A DNA stretch of 64,000 nucleotides, taken from the NCBI GenBank assembly GCA_029298735.1, contig JANSLP010000179.1:1-64000 (forward strand), in the 5' to 3' direction. Made by a program: the position numbers and the translations under genes. The notes under the pieces were generated by a model. It was not told where the DNA came from. It was given only the letters and a program-made list of their open reading frames with translations, and did no database searches. This DNA comes from Ophiostoma sp. CBS 140.51 (Eukaryota > Ascomycota > Sordariomycetes > Ophiostomatales > Ophiostomataceae). This document shows positions 54,078 through 64,000 of this stretch, piece after piece. Position 1 is the first letter of the stretch. Every line of letters starts with the position of its first letter.

Positions 54078-56353
54078 ACGTCTGATAGATAATTGCACAC
54101 CAATACACACCTTGTTTGGGGTGCTCCTTCCTCGCAAGTCGCCTCTTCTCCTGTTCTTTCCGTATGCATGCGGTTCCTGTCAAATCCCATGCGACGTGCC
54201 TGTCTTGACAGAAAATGGCCTGCAGGTTTCTCACAATCTGATTTGCTCCTTCCTCTCAGTCTCTTGTATGCGTCCTGCACCTATCGTCCCTTGCTCCTTC
54301 CCAAACTTTTCCAGCACCAATCGTCCCATCAGACCACTTTTTTTCCAAACCACACCACGCACGCCCGGAATCCAGGCCGTGGCCATGGCCTTATAGCTGG
54401 CAGCACTTTCAAACACGCGGAATATAGTGGTTCTTTTTCGTCCTTTGCGCGGCAAAATTCTCCTACCAAACCAAACTGTTTTCGCTTGGGATCTGGCCAT
54501 TCCCGTTTCTGCGCCTCATCGTCTCGTTCTCGATTTTTTTGACGTCTTGTCACGCTTCTAGCCTGGCCGATTTGGGCTCTAAAAGGCCCTTTTTCTCGGC
54601 CGCAGCCGAAGTCAATAGTCGGTCAGGTCCTTTTCCTAGCAAAAAGGGGAAGGGGCAACTGGTATCTGGTATCTGGCATCTGGCGATGTTACCAAAACCG
54701 TACCTTGCGTGCATCTCGCAAAAGACATGAGACAGTTCTTGACGGGCCGACAACGGATCCAGCACACACGAGAGATGTAAAGAAAACCACGTTCCAGGGC
54801 CTAGAATATCACGGCATGCGTTCTTGATTCACGATTGACAAAAGATAGTCTCGACGGCCAAGTCTCCCGGGACGGCCGTGGGTAAGACATGATGTGCACG
54901 TTGCGTGCCTGCCGCCGAGAGCGAGCTCGAACAACGGGGGATGCTCAGGCGATCGTGTCTCTCTCTCCACGTCTGCATTCCAACAGCGAGCAGATCCTGC
55001 ACTGTCGCTGGCTTCCTTTGGTACACATACACTCTCGAGACTCTGTCGAGTCTGTGTTGCTGGATTTTGATAGCACTAACACGACCAGACGGCAAAACAG
55101 GAAAGACCGGCCAGCCGGTGCGCGCTGCCCCTCTCCTTCCCACCATCCTTGGAAACTCTCTTTCCACTCCCAACCCATGAAAATCGCTTGCAAATCGCTT
55201 GCAATCCATGATGCCCTTGCCCCTGCTCCCTTGCAACGTCCCGCCGATCTCCACTTTCCGACGTTCTCCAACGTTTTTGGGCCCGTCTGCAAAAAGTTCA
55301 TGATCTTTACTTTTTCGACTACTCTACGAAGACTTTGCATTGCTCTTGGGGAGTATTTGGATGCCGCACCTACTTTGGAAAGTACAGTACGCCCAGCGGA
55401 AACGTGCCTGGCTTGTGCCTTCTATTTCTGGCCCTGTTACTCAGCATCCCACGCCAAAAGTGTGTAGCCAAAATGGTGCCCCTCTCTCTCATGCTGTCCC
55501 CGGTGGGAAGGAGCCAACCACACTGCTAACGGTCAGTTAAACAGCACTTTAAGCAAAACGAGCAAATTTGTCTCTTCTCATATCTCACTTTACTGCTGTC
55601 TACATACAAATGCAATACTTCCCCTTACCATGTGCCTCGACTGGCTGCAATGCCTACGAATGCTTCTGGAACGTGTTGTCTCAGATGGCCACAGCCTCAC
55701 CACATGCCAATATGTACATCGCTACCAATCTGACCGATCCCGCACACAAAGGCGTTGGTTCTCGAAAAGAGAAGGAACAAGCAGACTCAGCAGGAACGTA
55801 GAAAAGACTGCAGGTGGCAGTGATCGCTGGCGTGACAGTCCTTCAGTGTGGTATGTATCTCCAGGTAGCCTGATACATGCCTAGCTAGTACTCCCGCATA
55901 CAGCGCGCCACATCTGGCCTGAACCCACTCTTTCCCTTCTTTCTGCATGCGGTTGCAAGCTGGTCTGCGCTGGGAAGGAGCTTCCTAGTCGCCCAGTATG
56001 ACGAGTAAGGTACGGCATTATGCCTGGCGCGCATTGCTCCGGTAGCTCCTTCCTTCCCCCCATGTCTCGGTTTTTTTGTTCTTTTAGGCGTCTTTTCGTC
56101 TTTCTTTCCTTTTGGCGCTCGCCGTCCGTAGTCCGGTTTCTCCTTCCGTCACTTCCACACACCACACGTTGCTAGTGCGGTAGCTGCAAGGTATGGAGCT
56201 GTAGCCGCTTTCGTAGCTTCCCTAAAGTGGATAGCAGCTGTCGTCTCTGACATCAGCTATTCTTTCCTGTCTCTTCCTCGTAATAATGATGGTAAATGGC
56301 AAGAGCTCTTTTTTGTCCCTCTCCCTCGCCTCCCCCTCGCCTTCCGTGTCAAC

Positions 56354-56640
56354 ATATATTAAGAGAAAGCCCCTCCCCCCCTCTACTTTCCGTCCATTCT
56401 TCTCTCTTTCTATTTTGTTCAGCAGGCTTCACTTCCTCCTCAATTGAGCCCCTAATCATCCATCAATTGCTTTCTCGTGTTTACAACAACACAATCTCCT
56501 TTTAGACCTTTCTCACCAGTGTCTTTTGGGAGAACATCCGACATTACGTCACTCCAAATTTTACCACTTCTCATTTTCACTCGAATCTGTACGTTTTTTT
56601 TTTTTTGCATCTCAGAATAGCTTCATTTCTTTGAGATTTG
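56354..56640 (+). promoter_or_regulatory. TATA-like element and pyrimidine-rich leader of phosphoketolase
   Basis: CATATATTAAG at about 56353-56363 resembles a TATA box. It is followed by C-rich (CCCCTCCCCCCC) and C+T-rich DNA to about 56640. The C-run includes CCCCT words of STRE type. The coding start further down has the strong context CCACCATGG. Such a layout fits a highly expressed, carbon-responsive gene; this is inference. Confidence 0.5.
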
Positions 56641-56712
56641 CAGCTTCACATTCAAACAGACCTCAAAGTTTCAAAGACCCTTCTCACTAACACCAATTGC
56701 GCTAGATCCACC

Positions 56713-59196
56713 ATGGCTTCGACGGATCTAACGATCAAGGTCGACACGGAGGCCATTCGCCCCTTTGGCCCTGCCCGTTCGACCGTTAAGGGCAATCCTC
56801 TCACCCCCGAGCAGATCAAGCAGTATGACGACTTTTTCTCTGCAAGTCTCTACCTCTCGCTGGGTATGATCTACCTGCGCGGCAACCCTCTCCTGCGTGA
56901 GCCCCTCAAGCTCGACCAGGTCAAGGCCCGTCTGCTGGGTCACTTTGGTTCCGCTCCGGGCCAGATCTTCACATACATGCACTTCAACCGTCTGATCAAG
57001 AAGTACGATCTGGACGCCTACTTCGTGTCCGGCCCTGGCCACGGTGCCCCTGCCGTCCTGTCCCAGGCCTACCTTGAGGGCACATACTCCGAGGTCTACC
57101 CGGAGAAGTCTGAGGACGAGGAGGGCATGCAGAAGTTCTTCAAGTACTTCTCCTTCCCCGGCGGCATTGGCTCACACGCCACCCCTGAGACCCCCGGCAG
57201 TATCCACGAGGGTGGTGAGCTGGGCTACTCCATCTCGCACGCCTACGGCAGTGTCTACGACCACCCCAACCTCATTGCCCTCACCATGGTCGGTGATGGT
57301 GAGGCCGAGACTGGTCCCCTGGCCACCTCGTGGCACAGCAACAAGTTCCTCAACCCTATTACTGACGGTGCTGTCCTGCCCGTCCTGCATTTGAACGGCT
57401 ACAAGATCAACAACCCCACGGTCCTAGCCCGTATCAGCCATGAGGAGCTCGAGGCTCTGTTTGTTGGCTACGGCTACAAGCCGTACTTTGTCGAGGGTGA
57501 CGAGGTCGAGTCCATGCACCAGGCCATGGCTGCCACGCTCGAGCAGGCCGTCCTCGACATTCGCGCCATTCAAAAGGAGGCCCGCTCCACGGGTGTTGCC
57601 AAGCGCGCCCGCTGGCCCATGATCGTCCTGCGCACGCCCAAGGGCTGGACTGGCCCGCGCAAGATCGACGAGCACTACCTCGCTGGTTTCTGGCGTGCTC
57701 ACCAGGTCCCCATCACGGACGTGCGTGAGAACCCAAAGCACCTCGAGATTCTCGAGAAGTGGATGCGCAGCTACGAGCCTGAGCGTCTATTCGGCAAGGA
57801 GGGCCGCATCAGCGACGAGCTCCGCGACGCCATCTGCCCCAAGGGCAACCGCCGCATGAGCGCCAACCCCGTTGCCAACGGCGGCATCATCAAGAGGCCG
57901 CTCAAGATGCCCGAGTTCCGCGACTATGCCGTCAAGGTCGACAAGCCGGGTGCCACTCGCGATGGCAGCATGGCCCGTCTGTCCACCTTCTTGCGTGATG
58001 TCATCGCTGCTAACATGACCAACTTCCGTATGTTTGGCCCTGACGAGACGGAGTCCAACAAGCTGGCCGGTGTTTACGCTGCCGGCAAGAAGGCCTGGAT
58101 GGGCGACTACTTTGAGGAGGACAAGGACGGTGGCAACCTGACCCACGCTGGTCGTGTCATGGAGATCCTGTCTGAGCACACTGTCGAGGGCTGGCTCGAG
58201 GGCTACATCCTCAGTGGTCGCCACGGTCTACTCAACAGCTACGAGCCTTTTATCCACGTCATTGACTCCATGGTCAACCAGCACTGCAAGTGGATCGAGA
58301 AGTGTCTCGAGGTCGAGTGGCGTGTCAAGGTGGCCTCGCTCAACATCCTGTTGACGGCCGTCGTCTGGCGCCAGGACCACAACGGTTTCACGCACCAGGA
58401 CCCCGGCTTCCTCGATGTTGTGGCCAACAAGAGCCCCGAAGTTGTCCGCATCTACCTGCCTCCCGACGGCAACTGCCTGCTGTCAGTCATGGACCACTGT
58501 CTGCGCTCGAGCAACTACGTCAACGTTGTCGTCTCGGACAAGCAGGACCACCTGCAGTACCTGTCCATGGAGCAGGCCGTCGAGCACTGCACCAAGGGTA
58601 TCGGTATCTGGCCCGATTTCTCGACTGACGCCGGTGAGGAGCCCGACCTGGTCATGGCATCGTGCGGTGACATTAGCACCCACGAGTCGCTGGCCGCTGT
58701 CGACCTGTTGCTCAACCACTTCCCTGAGCTCAAGATCCGCTTCGTCAACGTTGTGGATCTGTTTAAGCTCATCAGTCATGTCGACCACCCGCACGGTCTG
58801 ACGGACAAGGAGTACAAGGCACTCTTCACAGACAACAAACCTATCATCTTTAACTTCCATTCGTACCCGTGGCTGGTGCACCGTCTGACCTACAAGCGCC
58901 CTGGCAGCACCAACATGCACGTCCGTGGCTACAAGGAGAAGGGCAACATCGACACGCCCCTGGAGCTGGCCATCCGCAACCAGACGGACCGCTTCAGCCT
59001 GGCCATCGATGCCATTGACCGCATGCAGCACCTGCACAACCGTGGTGCCGCAGCGCGCCAGGACCTGCTCAACCAGCAGATTGCTGCCCGCAACGAGGCG
59101 TTCGAGAACGGCATTGACCCCGCCATCTGGACCAACTGGACGTGGCCTCGCAACACGTCGCTGTGGAACAAGACGGTGACCAAGCTGTCCAACTAG
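56713..59196 (+). CDS. xfp: Xylulose-5-phosphate/fructose-6-phosphate phosphoketolase
   Basis: This thiamine-diphosphate enzyme splits xylulose 5-phosphate (or fructose 6-phosphate) with phosphate into acetyl phosphate plus glyceraldehyde 3-phosphate (or erythrose 4-phosphate). Single exon, 827 residues, the usual family length. The ATG at 56713 is in CCACCATGG context; the open frame upstream is 5' UTR. Landmarks are YLSLGMIYLRGNPLLREPL, FVSGPGHGAPAVLSQAYLEG (about 101-120) and the TPP/metal motif GDGEAETGPLATSWHSNKFL (about 193-212). Others are WRQDHNGFTHQDPGF in the pyrimidine-domain region, RIYLPPDGNCLL, and the C-terminal domain with KPIIFNFHSYPWLVHRLTY. All motifs are intact. An acetate kinase or phosphotransacetylase partner is not in this window. 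Codon use is strongly C-ending, suggesting high expression. Cytosolic. Confidence 0.96.
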   Translation: MASTDLTIKVDTEAIRPFGPARSTVKGNPLTPEQIKQYDDFFSASLYLSLGMIYLRGNPLLREPLKLDQVKARLLGHFGSAPGQIFTYMHFNRLIKKYDLDAYFVSGPGHGAPAVLSQAYLEGTYSEVYPEKSEDEEGMQKFFKYFSFPGGIGSHATPETPGSIHEGGELGYSISHAYGSVYDHPNLIALTMVGDGEAETGPLATSWHSNKFLNPITDGAVLPVLHLNGYKINNPTVLARISHEELEALFVGYGYKPYFVEGDEVESMHQAMAATLEQAVLDIRAIQKEARSTGVAKRARWPMIVLRTPKGWTGPRKIDEHYLAGFWRAHQVPITDVRENPKHLEILEKWMRSYEPERLFGKEGRISDELRDAICPKGNRRMSANPVANGGIIKRPLKMPEFRDYAVKVDKPGATRDGSMARLSTFLRDVIAANMTNFRMFGPDETESNKLAGVYAAGKKAWMGDYFEEDKDGGNLTHAGRVMEILSEHTVEGWLEGYILSGRHGLLNSYEPFIHVIDSMVNQHCKWIEKCLEVEWRVKVASLNILLTAVVWRQDHNGFTHQDPGFLDVVANKSPEVVRIYLPPDGNCLLSVMDHCLRSSNYVNVVVSDKQDHLQYLSMEQAVEHCTKGIGIWPDFSTDAGEEPDLVMASCGDISTHESLAAVDLLLNHFPELKIRFVNVVDLFKLISHVDHPHGLTDKEYKALFTDNKPIIFNFHSYPWLVHRLTYKRPGSTNMHVRGYKEKGNIDTPLELAIRNQTDRFSLAIDAIDRMQHLHNRGAAARQDLLNQQIAARNEAFENGIDPAIWTNWTWPRNTSLWNKTVTKLSN

Positions 59197-59620
59197 AGAC
59201 GGACCAGTGAGGGGTAAAATGGGTTTCAAGGGTAAACTTCAACGGGTAGTGATTTAATATTTGGGCTTTTTTCAAAGATGTGATGGCGTTCAATCCCTAA
59301 TATGTTCTGCTGTTTTATCATTTCAATTCTTCTATGTATGCAAATTACTTTCTAAACATTGTCCTTCGGACTGAATCAATTTTGAGTTCAAAATCATTTA
59401 TATTTTAAAAGTGTGAAATCCGAGTAACGTCGTATTCATAGCAGACAATAAACCGTCCTTAATAATCCCAAAAGTAACGAGTAATGAAAGCAAAGCAAGC
59501 GCCTTGAGATAAAAAACGGAGACCTATCTACCACCCTTCTGTCATGTTCTATCCACCGGTAAGTTCGCTTTTAGGTCATACAGACCTCTACATAGTCACC
59601 CAAGTGGCTTGGATGATGCT
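59197..59620. other. Convergent spacer between phosphoketolase and the UsgS-like gene
   Basis: About 420 AT-rich bases between two 3' ends, with AATAAA at about 59446. No gene is seen. Confidence 0.55.
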
Positions 59621-61205
59621 TTATGTCGAATACGGCGGTGGAGGCTCAGCATCATTGATACTGCTCCCAGCTTGGAAGCGTTGCTGGACATTCGGCCGGT
59701 CAGGGTCATCACTTCCAAAGTTGGCACCCGTAGCTGCAGCTGACTGCCGTTCCGCTGGCGACGGCTTTGCCTGTACTGGTATGTCTACTTGGATGTGTGA
59801 CGACTTCGAAGAGCTGCCACTGCCAGCACCGCCGATCGGACGATCCGGGTCGGCGGAAAACGCTGCTACACCCGTCTGGCCCGTCCGGTGCTGATGCTGA
59901 ATTGCATCAAGATTGTCCAGTGCCAGTTCGAGGAAGGCCTTCTTATTGTGCCACGTCTGCTGACTCTCGGCAAAGGACGTCACCATAGCTCCGGTCGCCT
60001 TCGATGACGGTGCTGCTACGGCCTCTTGGCCCGGAGGAGGGTCCGTGATCTTGGTAACCAGGTAGGCCGTCGAGGCTTCGGCAATGCCATAAATCAGCAC
60101 ACCGACAAGGGGCACACGCAATAGTACATAGAACCCGGCACCGAATCCGAAAAGAATACCCTCGCGGCTGCTGAACCAGTTGCGCTTCTGCTTCGCCGAA
60201 AAGTGGACACGCGAAAAGTAGGGGCCCAGCAGCTCACGCATCAAGCTGCGCTGGCCATAGTAGGTCTGGAGAAAGACAACGAGATAACGGCGGGGCAAAA
60301 AGAGGCCCGTACCGAAAATTAGAGCGGCAGGGCCGAGGCCGACGGCACGGTGGAAGGTGTAGAAACTCGTGGCGGGGAGGACGAAGCGGCCGATTATGGG
60401 CACGTACGACAGGGCAAAGACGGCAAGACTGATCGCTGCCTTGCGGCCGAAGCGCCACAGGAAGCGGGCGGCGCTCTTCTTGCCCGGGCTCAGCTTGTCC
60501 AGCTTGTCGTTGATAGCCGCAGAAGGTGACGATGACGAAGATGAGGATGTCGACTGGTACTTGCCGCTGACTTGGGCGTAGGAACGCAGGTTTTCGTAGT
60601 AACGATGGCGCGGATCAACCAGCGTTGTAGCTGCTTCGTCGCGGGCGTGTTTCTGTGCGTAAGTGTAGTCAACCCACTGCAGCGACTGCATAAAAAGCTC
60701 GTCCATGGCGGGCGTGATGTGGCGCATAAACGTCATAAGAAACAGTGGAACCTGCAAGACGTATTCTTGGAGGAAACGGAGGCCGTCGGAGAGCGCATCG
60801 TCCCAGGTAACAGTGTCGAGGCGGACGACAAACGAGAGGAACCAGAGCGAGATCTTGACTGCGACAATCTGGAGAGAAAGGAAATTAGCTGGCGCATACA
60901 CAGAGGCGTAAATTATAGCAGGCGACTTACCGGAATCTCAATCAGGACGCGGATGGCGATGCCACAGGCAACGGCAATGGCGGCCTGGCGATAGTGCTGT
61001 GTCGTCCATAGGTTCGGATTCTGCAGGGCGCGTTGGGCTGCAAGTTGTTAGCTGTCAGTTCGTGGTCTTCTCAATTATCAAAACTTATTCTGTTCAATCC
61101 TGTCATCCACATACCTCCAACAAGTGTCAATTGAGCGCCTCGCAAGATGGCATTGATATCGAACCGCGAGAAGTCGAGCAGCTCCTCCTTTGTAGGCGGC
61201 GGCAT
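59621..61205 (-). CDS. usgS: UsgS-type fungal transmembrane protein
   Basis: Three exons (61115-61205, 60931-61037, 59621-60868) with GTATGT and GTAAGT donors and CAG acceptors give 481 residues. The N-terminus MPPPTKEELLDFSRFDINAILRG leads to GAQLTLVGGAQRALQNPNLW, where the first junction makes Gly-Ala. It continues through hydrophobic segments IAVACGIAIRVLIEIPIVAVK and ISLWFLSFVV. A second hydrophobic part includes AAISLAVFALSYVPIIGRF, LGPAALIFGTGLFLP and GILFGFGAGFYVLLRVPLVG. The name comes from remembered annotation of this family in Aspergillus and relatives; no biochemical role is known to me. The C-terminus is disordered and ends DAEPPPPYST, containing a PPxY motif that could recruit an Rsp5/HulA ligase. 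It is divergent with the MFS gene. Confidence 0.75.
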
Positions 61206-62338
61206 ATCGGCGGCAGCAGTCGTTGTTGCAGTAAGAGGAGTTTTGTATTCGGTGGGTTTGCAGAATGCGTCGATAGAGAGTTGTCCCGTGGGAGTTCGTG
61301 ATGTTGAAAGGAAGCTGTACTTGAGGAGGAGAGAAAAGATGTCACCTGGCAAGAGCTCCTGCCAGGTGGGACAAAGGCACAGCCTGCTTGGGTTGCCCGC
61401 CAAATTAGCCCCAAAGGCGAGAGCTTGCGTCATAGCTGAAGTACAATTGGCAGGCGCGGGTGCTAGAGTGGGGCGCCACTACAAAGAGCTCTGGGCCATG
61501 AAATGCAAATATGGCAAGAGTAACCGACTGAAGCGACCACACTGAGCATACTTGCAAAGCTGCAATTATATATCAGACCTTTAAAATATACTTATTTTTA
61601 TGCCAACTATCGTCATATATTGTACAATCAAATGCGAGTACTGTAGTTATCAGATGAACGAGCATTGTCCTCCTGAATGCCACGTGCTCACCGTTCAGGA
61701 ACCAGGAACCAGGTGATCGCTTACACAGGAAAGGGCAGCCAGCATCAACGGTTTTCAGAAGCATCACGAGCCTGTCTTTAAATATTTTGCCAAGAAGTTC
61801 AGATCGAAGTTTGATCGTAGCCCTGCGGAAATCTCCGTTGAGCCCACAACGTCTAAGATGGTGGACCCACTTTGTCCGGGAGCCTGATCTGCGTATCCCA
61901 AATAGGAAAGTACGGGCCCGAGAAACAATTGGCCCCCGAGAAAACGGACGGAGCACTTACACGGCGGCACTGCACACCGAGCTCTGTCCACGGGTGTTGT
62001 ATCTCGGGGGGGAAGCTGCATTTTTGTTGTTTTCACTTGATTTTAGGATCGCACTGTGGTAACTACCCCTAAATCATACTCGGTTTCTGTCCTTAATCCT
62101 CCCGACTTTTGTGGGCAACAACCAGTCTTTGCATTATGCCCGTCTTCTTATTTATCGTATTCAATATTGTGTTTCCTCCCAGACATTCTCTTAAATACGT
62201 CTGTCTTTCCCATCTTCTTATTTTCTCTTTCTTTTGTCATCAGGCCTTACCTTCTCAATCACTCCTACTCTACCTTGAACCTTCGTTTATTATCTTCTTT
62301 GATATTTGTTTTCTCTCTTTCCTTCACAAGCTCCAACC
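61206..62338. other. Divergent spacer between usgS-like gene and MFS transporter
   Basis: About 1.1 kb. C+T-rich on the plus strand from about 62140 to 62335, consistent with an MFS leader. No coding region was recognised; small open frames at 61573-62072 lack motifs. Confidence 0.5.
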
Positions 62339-64000
62339 ATGTCTATCAAAGACTGGACTTCCGCTTCCAAAAAGGAAGAAGCCACAGACCTCTCAACGAG
62401 TCAACCTCCAGCACCAGAGGCTGCCAGCGAGATGACAGCTGCCGACCCAGACGACACTATTGTCGAGAAGCAGGAGCAGACTCCAGGGAGTGATCAAAGC
62501 AAGCCCGCTGGTCCAACTGCTCCCCATGATGACGACTTGGCCTACCCAACTGGCATCCGCCTGCTTCTCATCATGCTCTCGATCTTTATCGGCATGTTCC
62601 TTGTGACATTAGTGAGTTTCCATGTCACTCCTCGCCAATATTGGCATTATCTAATAAGCCCTTTTATTCAAGGACCGCCTCATTGTCTCCACAGCCATCC
62701 CGCAAATTACCAATGAGTTCAACTCGGCCGGTGACATTGGCTGGTACGGCTCGGCCTATATGCTGACCAACTGTGCCTTCCAACTGTTATTCGGCAAGCT
62801 ATATGGCATATTCAGCATCAAGGGCACCTTCCTGGCGTCCATCATTCTGTTTGAGGTCGGCTCGGCCGTCTGTGGCGCGGCCCCCAACTCGGTTGCTCTC
62901 ATCTTTGGCCGTGCTGTGGCCGGTCTTGGCGCTGGTGGTATTACGGCCGGTGTGATTGCCATTCTCGTCCACTCAGTACCTCTGCATAAGCGGCCCAAGT
63001 ACCAGGGCTTCTTCGGCGGTGTCTTCGCCGTGGCGTCGGTCATGGGCCCGCTCGTCGGTGGCGCATTTACTACGGACGTCTCGTGGCGCTGGTGCTTCTA
63101 CATTAACCTGCCACTTGGTGCCGTGGTCTTTGCCGTCGTTTCACTGCTTTTGAAGATCCAAGCCCAACCCGGCAAGCCAGGCCAGGCCGACACTCCTTTG
63201 AAGGACAAGCTCCGGCGCATCGACGCCCTCGGTATGCTCGCCCTAGTGCCGGCCGTTGTGTGTCTCTGCTTGGCCCTGCAGTGGGGCGGCACCAAGTACA
63301 GCTGGGGCAGTGGCCGTGTTATTGCCCTGTTGGTCTTGTCTGCTGTCCTGCTGCTAGCTTTCATCGCCGTCCAGATTTGGCGTTCCGAGAAGCAGGTCAC
63401 TGTCCCGCCACGGATCCTTTGCCAGCGCAGCATCGCCTCCGGTTTCCTGGCCGCCTGTTGCATGGGTGCCCACATGACCATCTTTGCCTACTACCTGCCC
63501 GTCTGGTTCCAGGCAATTCAGGGTGTTTCGGCTGTCACCAGCGGCGTTCGAACGCTGCCCATGATGATGCCTGTCGTGGTTGCGTCCGTGGTCACGGGTT
63601 TGCTTGTTGTCCGCATCGGCTACTACACACCCTTCTTAATTCTCGGCACCTGTCTTGCTGCCGCCGGTGCTGGCTTGTTGACCACTCTGTCCGTCGACTC
63701 GTCCACCGCAAAGTGGGCTGGTTTTCAGCTTCTGTATGGGTTCGGTCTCGGCTTCTCATCACAGGCCCCCAACATGGCCGCCCAAACTGTCCTGCCACGC
63801 CCGGATGTTGCCCTCGGCGCATCTCTCATGTTCTTTGGCCAGCAGTTGTTGGGCGCCATTTTTACCTCTGTCGGCCAAAATGTGCTTGACAGTCAGCTGA
63901 CGCGCCGCTTTAATGCCATTCCGGGCCTGTCGTTGTCGCCGCAGCAGATCCAGGGCGCCGGTGCCACGGAGGTGCTCAACCTTGTGCCCACATCGGACCG
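62339..64000 (+). CDS. MFS drug:H+ antiporter, DHA2/14-TMS family (3' truncated by window)
   Basis: Exon 62339-62611 joins an exon starting at 62673 (61-base intron, GTGAGT...CAAG) that stays open to the window end, 533 complete codons so far. A hydrophilic N-terminus of about 70 residues precedes TM1, RLLLIMLSIFIGMFLVTLDR, which the splice completes. Family motifs follow: IPQITNEFNSAGDIGWYGSAY, LTNCAFQLLFGKLYGIFSIK, FEVGSAVCGAAPNS, GRAVAGLGAGGITAGVIAIL, MGPLVGGAFTTDVSWRWCFYINLP and, after a cytoplasmic loop, further helices (SGVRTLPMMMPVVVASVV, GFGLGFSSQAPNMAAQTVL). This is the pattern of toxin- and drug-efflux pumps often found in secondary-metabolite clusters. No biosynthetic gene is visible beside it, so the substrate is unknown. 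The last two membrane helices lie beyond the edge. Confidence 0.9.

Larger units (their letters stand above)
52740..56712. other. 4 kb spacer upstream of phosphoketolase
   Basis: No supportable gene. It contains an 18-base tandem duplication (54042-54077), two TACGGAGTA-type words (near 53440 and 53620) and pyrimidine-rich segments at 54120-54330 and 56300-56640. Open frames such as 54889-55467 (+) and 53039-53464 (-) show no recognisable domain or splice extension. Confidence 0.45.

Noticed and set aside
54889..55467. 192-codon plus-strand frame in the spacer before phosphoketolase
   Set aside because: No motif, weak codon bias, several overlapping frames of similar length on both strands.
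62339..64000. Secondary-metabolite cluster suggested by the DHA2 transporter
   Set aside because: No synthase, tailoring enzyme or cluster regulator is visible on its left; the right side is outside the window, so the claim cannot be supported.
1..64000. CRISPR arrays, phage, plasmid or transposon modules
   Set aside because: Only short tandem repeats were found; no spaced direct-repeat array, integrase, transposase or reverse transcriptase could be read on either strand.

Overview
The window is nuclear DNA of a filamentous ascomycete, most likely a Sordariomycete. Genes carry few, short introns (55-106 bases) with GTRNGT donors and CTAAC-like branch points. Coding DNA is GC-rich at third positions. 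The gene set is typical of Pezizomycotina: Sld2, Fig1, GH93, UsgS, phosphoketolase and Bck1 with long disordered regions. An Ophiostomatales/Sporothrix-type genome is a guess from protein style only. There is no plasmid, phage, CRISPR array, intact transposon, rRNA or tRNA gene that I can support.

Layout, left to right: SPC34 (+); DsbA/FrnE-type oxidoreductase (-); Topors-like RING ligase (-); secreted Ala-rich proprotein (-); a 3.4 kb divergent spacer; SLD2 (+); FIG1 (+); an AT-rich convergent spacer; a 1081-residue GH47 alpha-mannosidase (-); a 4 kb spacer; BCK1 MAPKKK (-); a 2.8 kb spacer; an EGH1/EGCrP2-like steryl-glucosidase (-); PRI1 (+); a GH93 exo-arabinanase (-); TRM10 (-); MSH2 (+); a complex I 21.3 kDa/NDUFA11-type subunit (-); UBP2 deubiquitinase (+); a 4.3 kb spacer; phosphoketolase (+); UsgS-type membrane protein (-); and a DHA2/14-TMS MFS transporter (+) cut by the right edge.

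These are mostly unlinked housekeeping and regulatory functions, so I see no biosynthetic cluster or operon-like system. The clearest shared theme is S phase. SLD2, PRI1 and MSH2 each have ACGCGT (MCB/MBF-type) boxes about 160-240 bases upstream of their start codons. Cell-wall and glycan functions also recur (BCK1, GH47, GH93, EGH1, FIG1), but they are scattered.

The points I would look at first are these. (1) The UBP2 reading frame continues past two in-frame TAG codons into a coding-like tail with a canonical intron. (2) The GH47 enzyme has two large insertions carrying the same IGKR-x-VGA motif, and a GC-AG intron. (3) BCK1 has a probable 69-base intron that is in phase and stop-free. (4) The EGH1-like enzyme ends in a CaaX box. 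(5) The Topors-like RING has an unusual metal-ligand pattern. I did not find a clearly undescribed multi-gene system.
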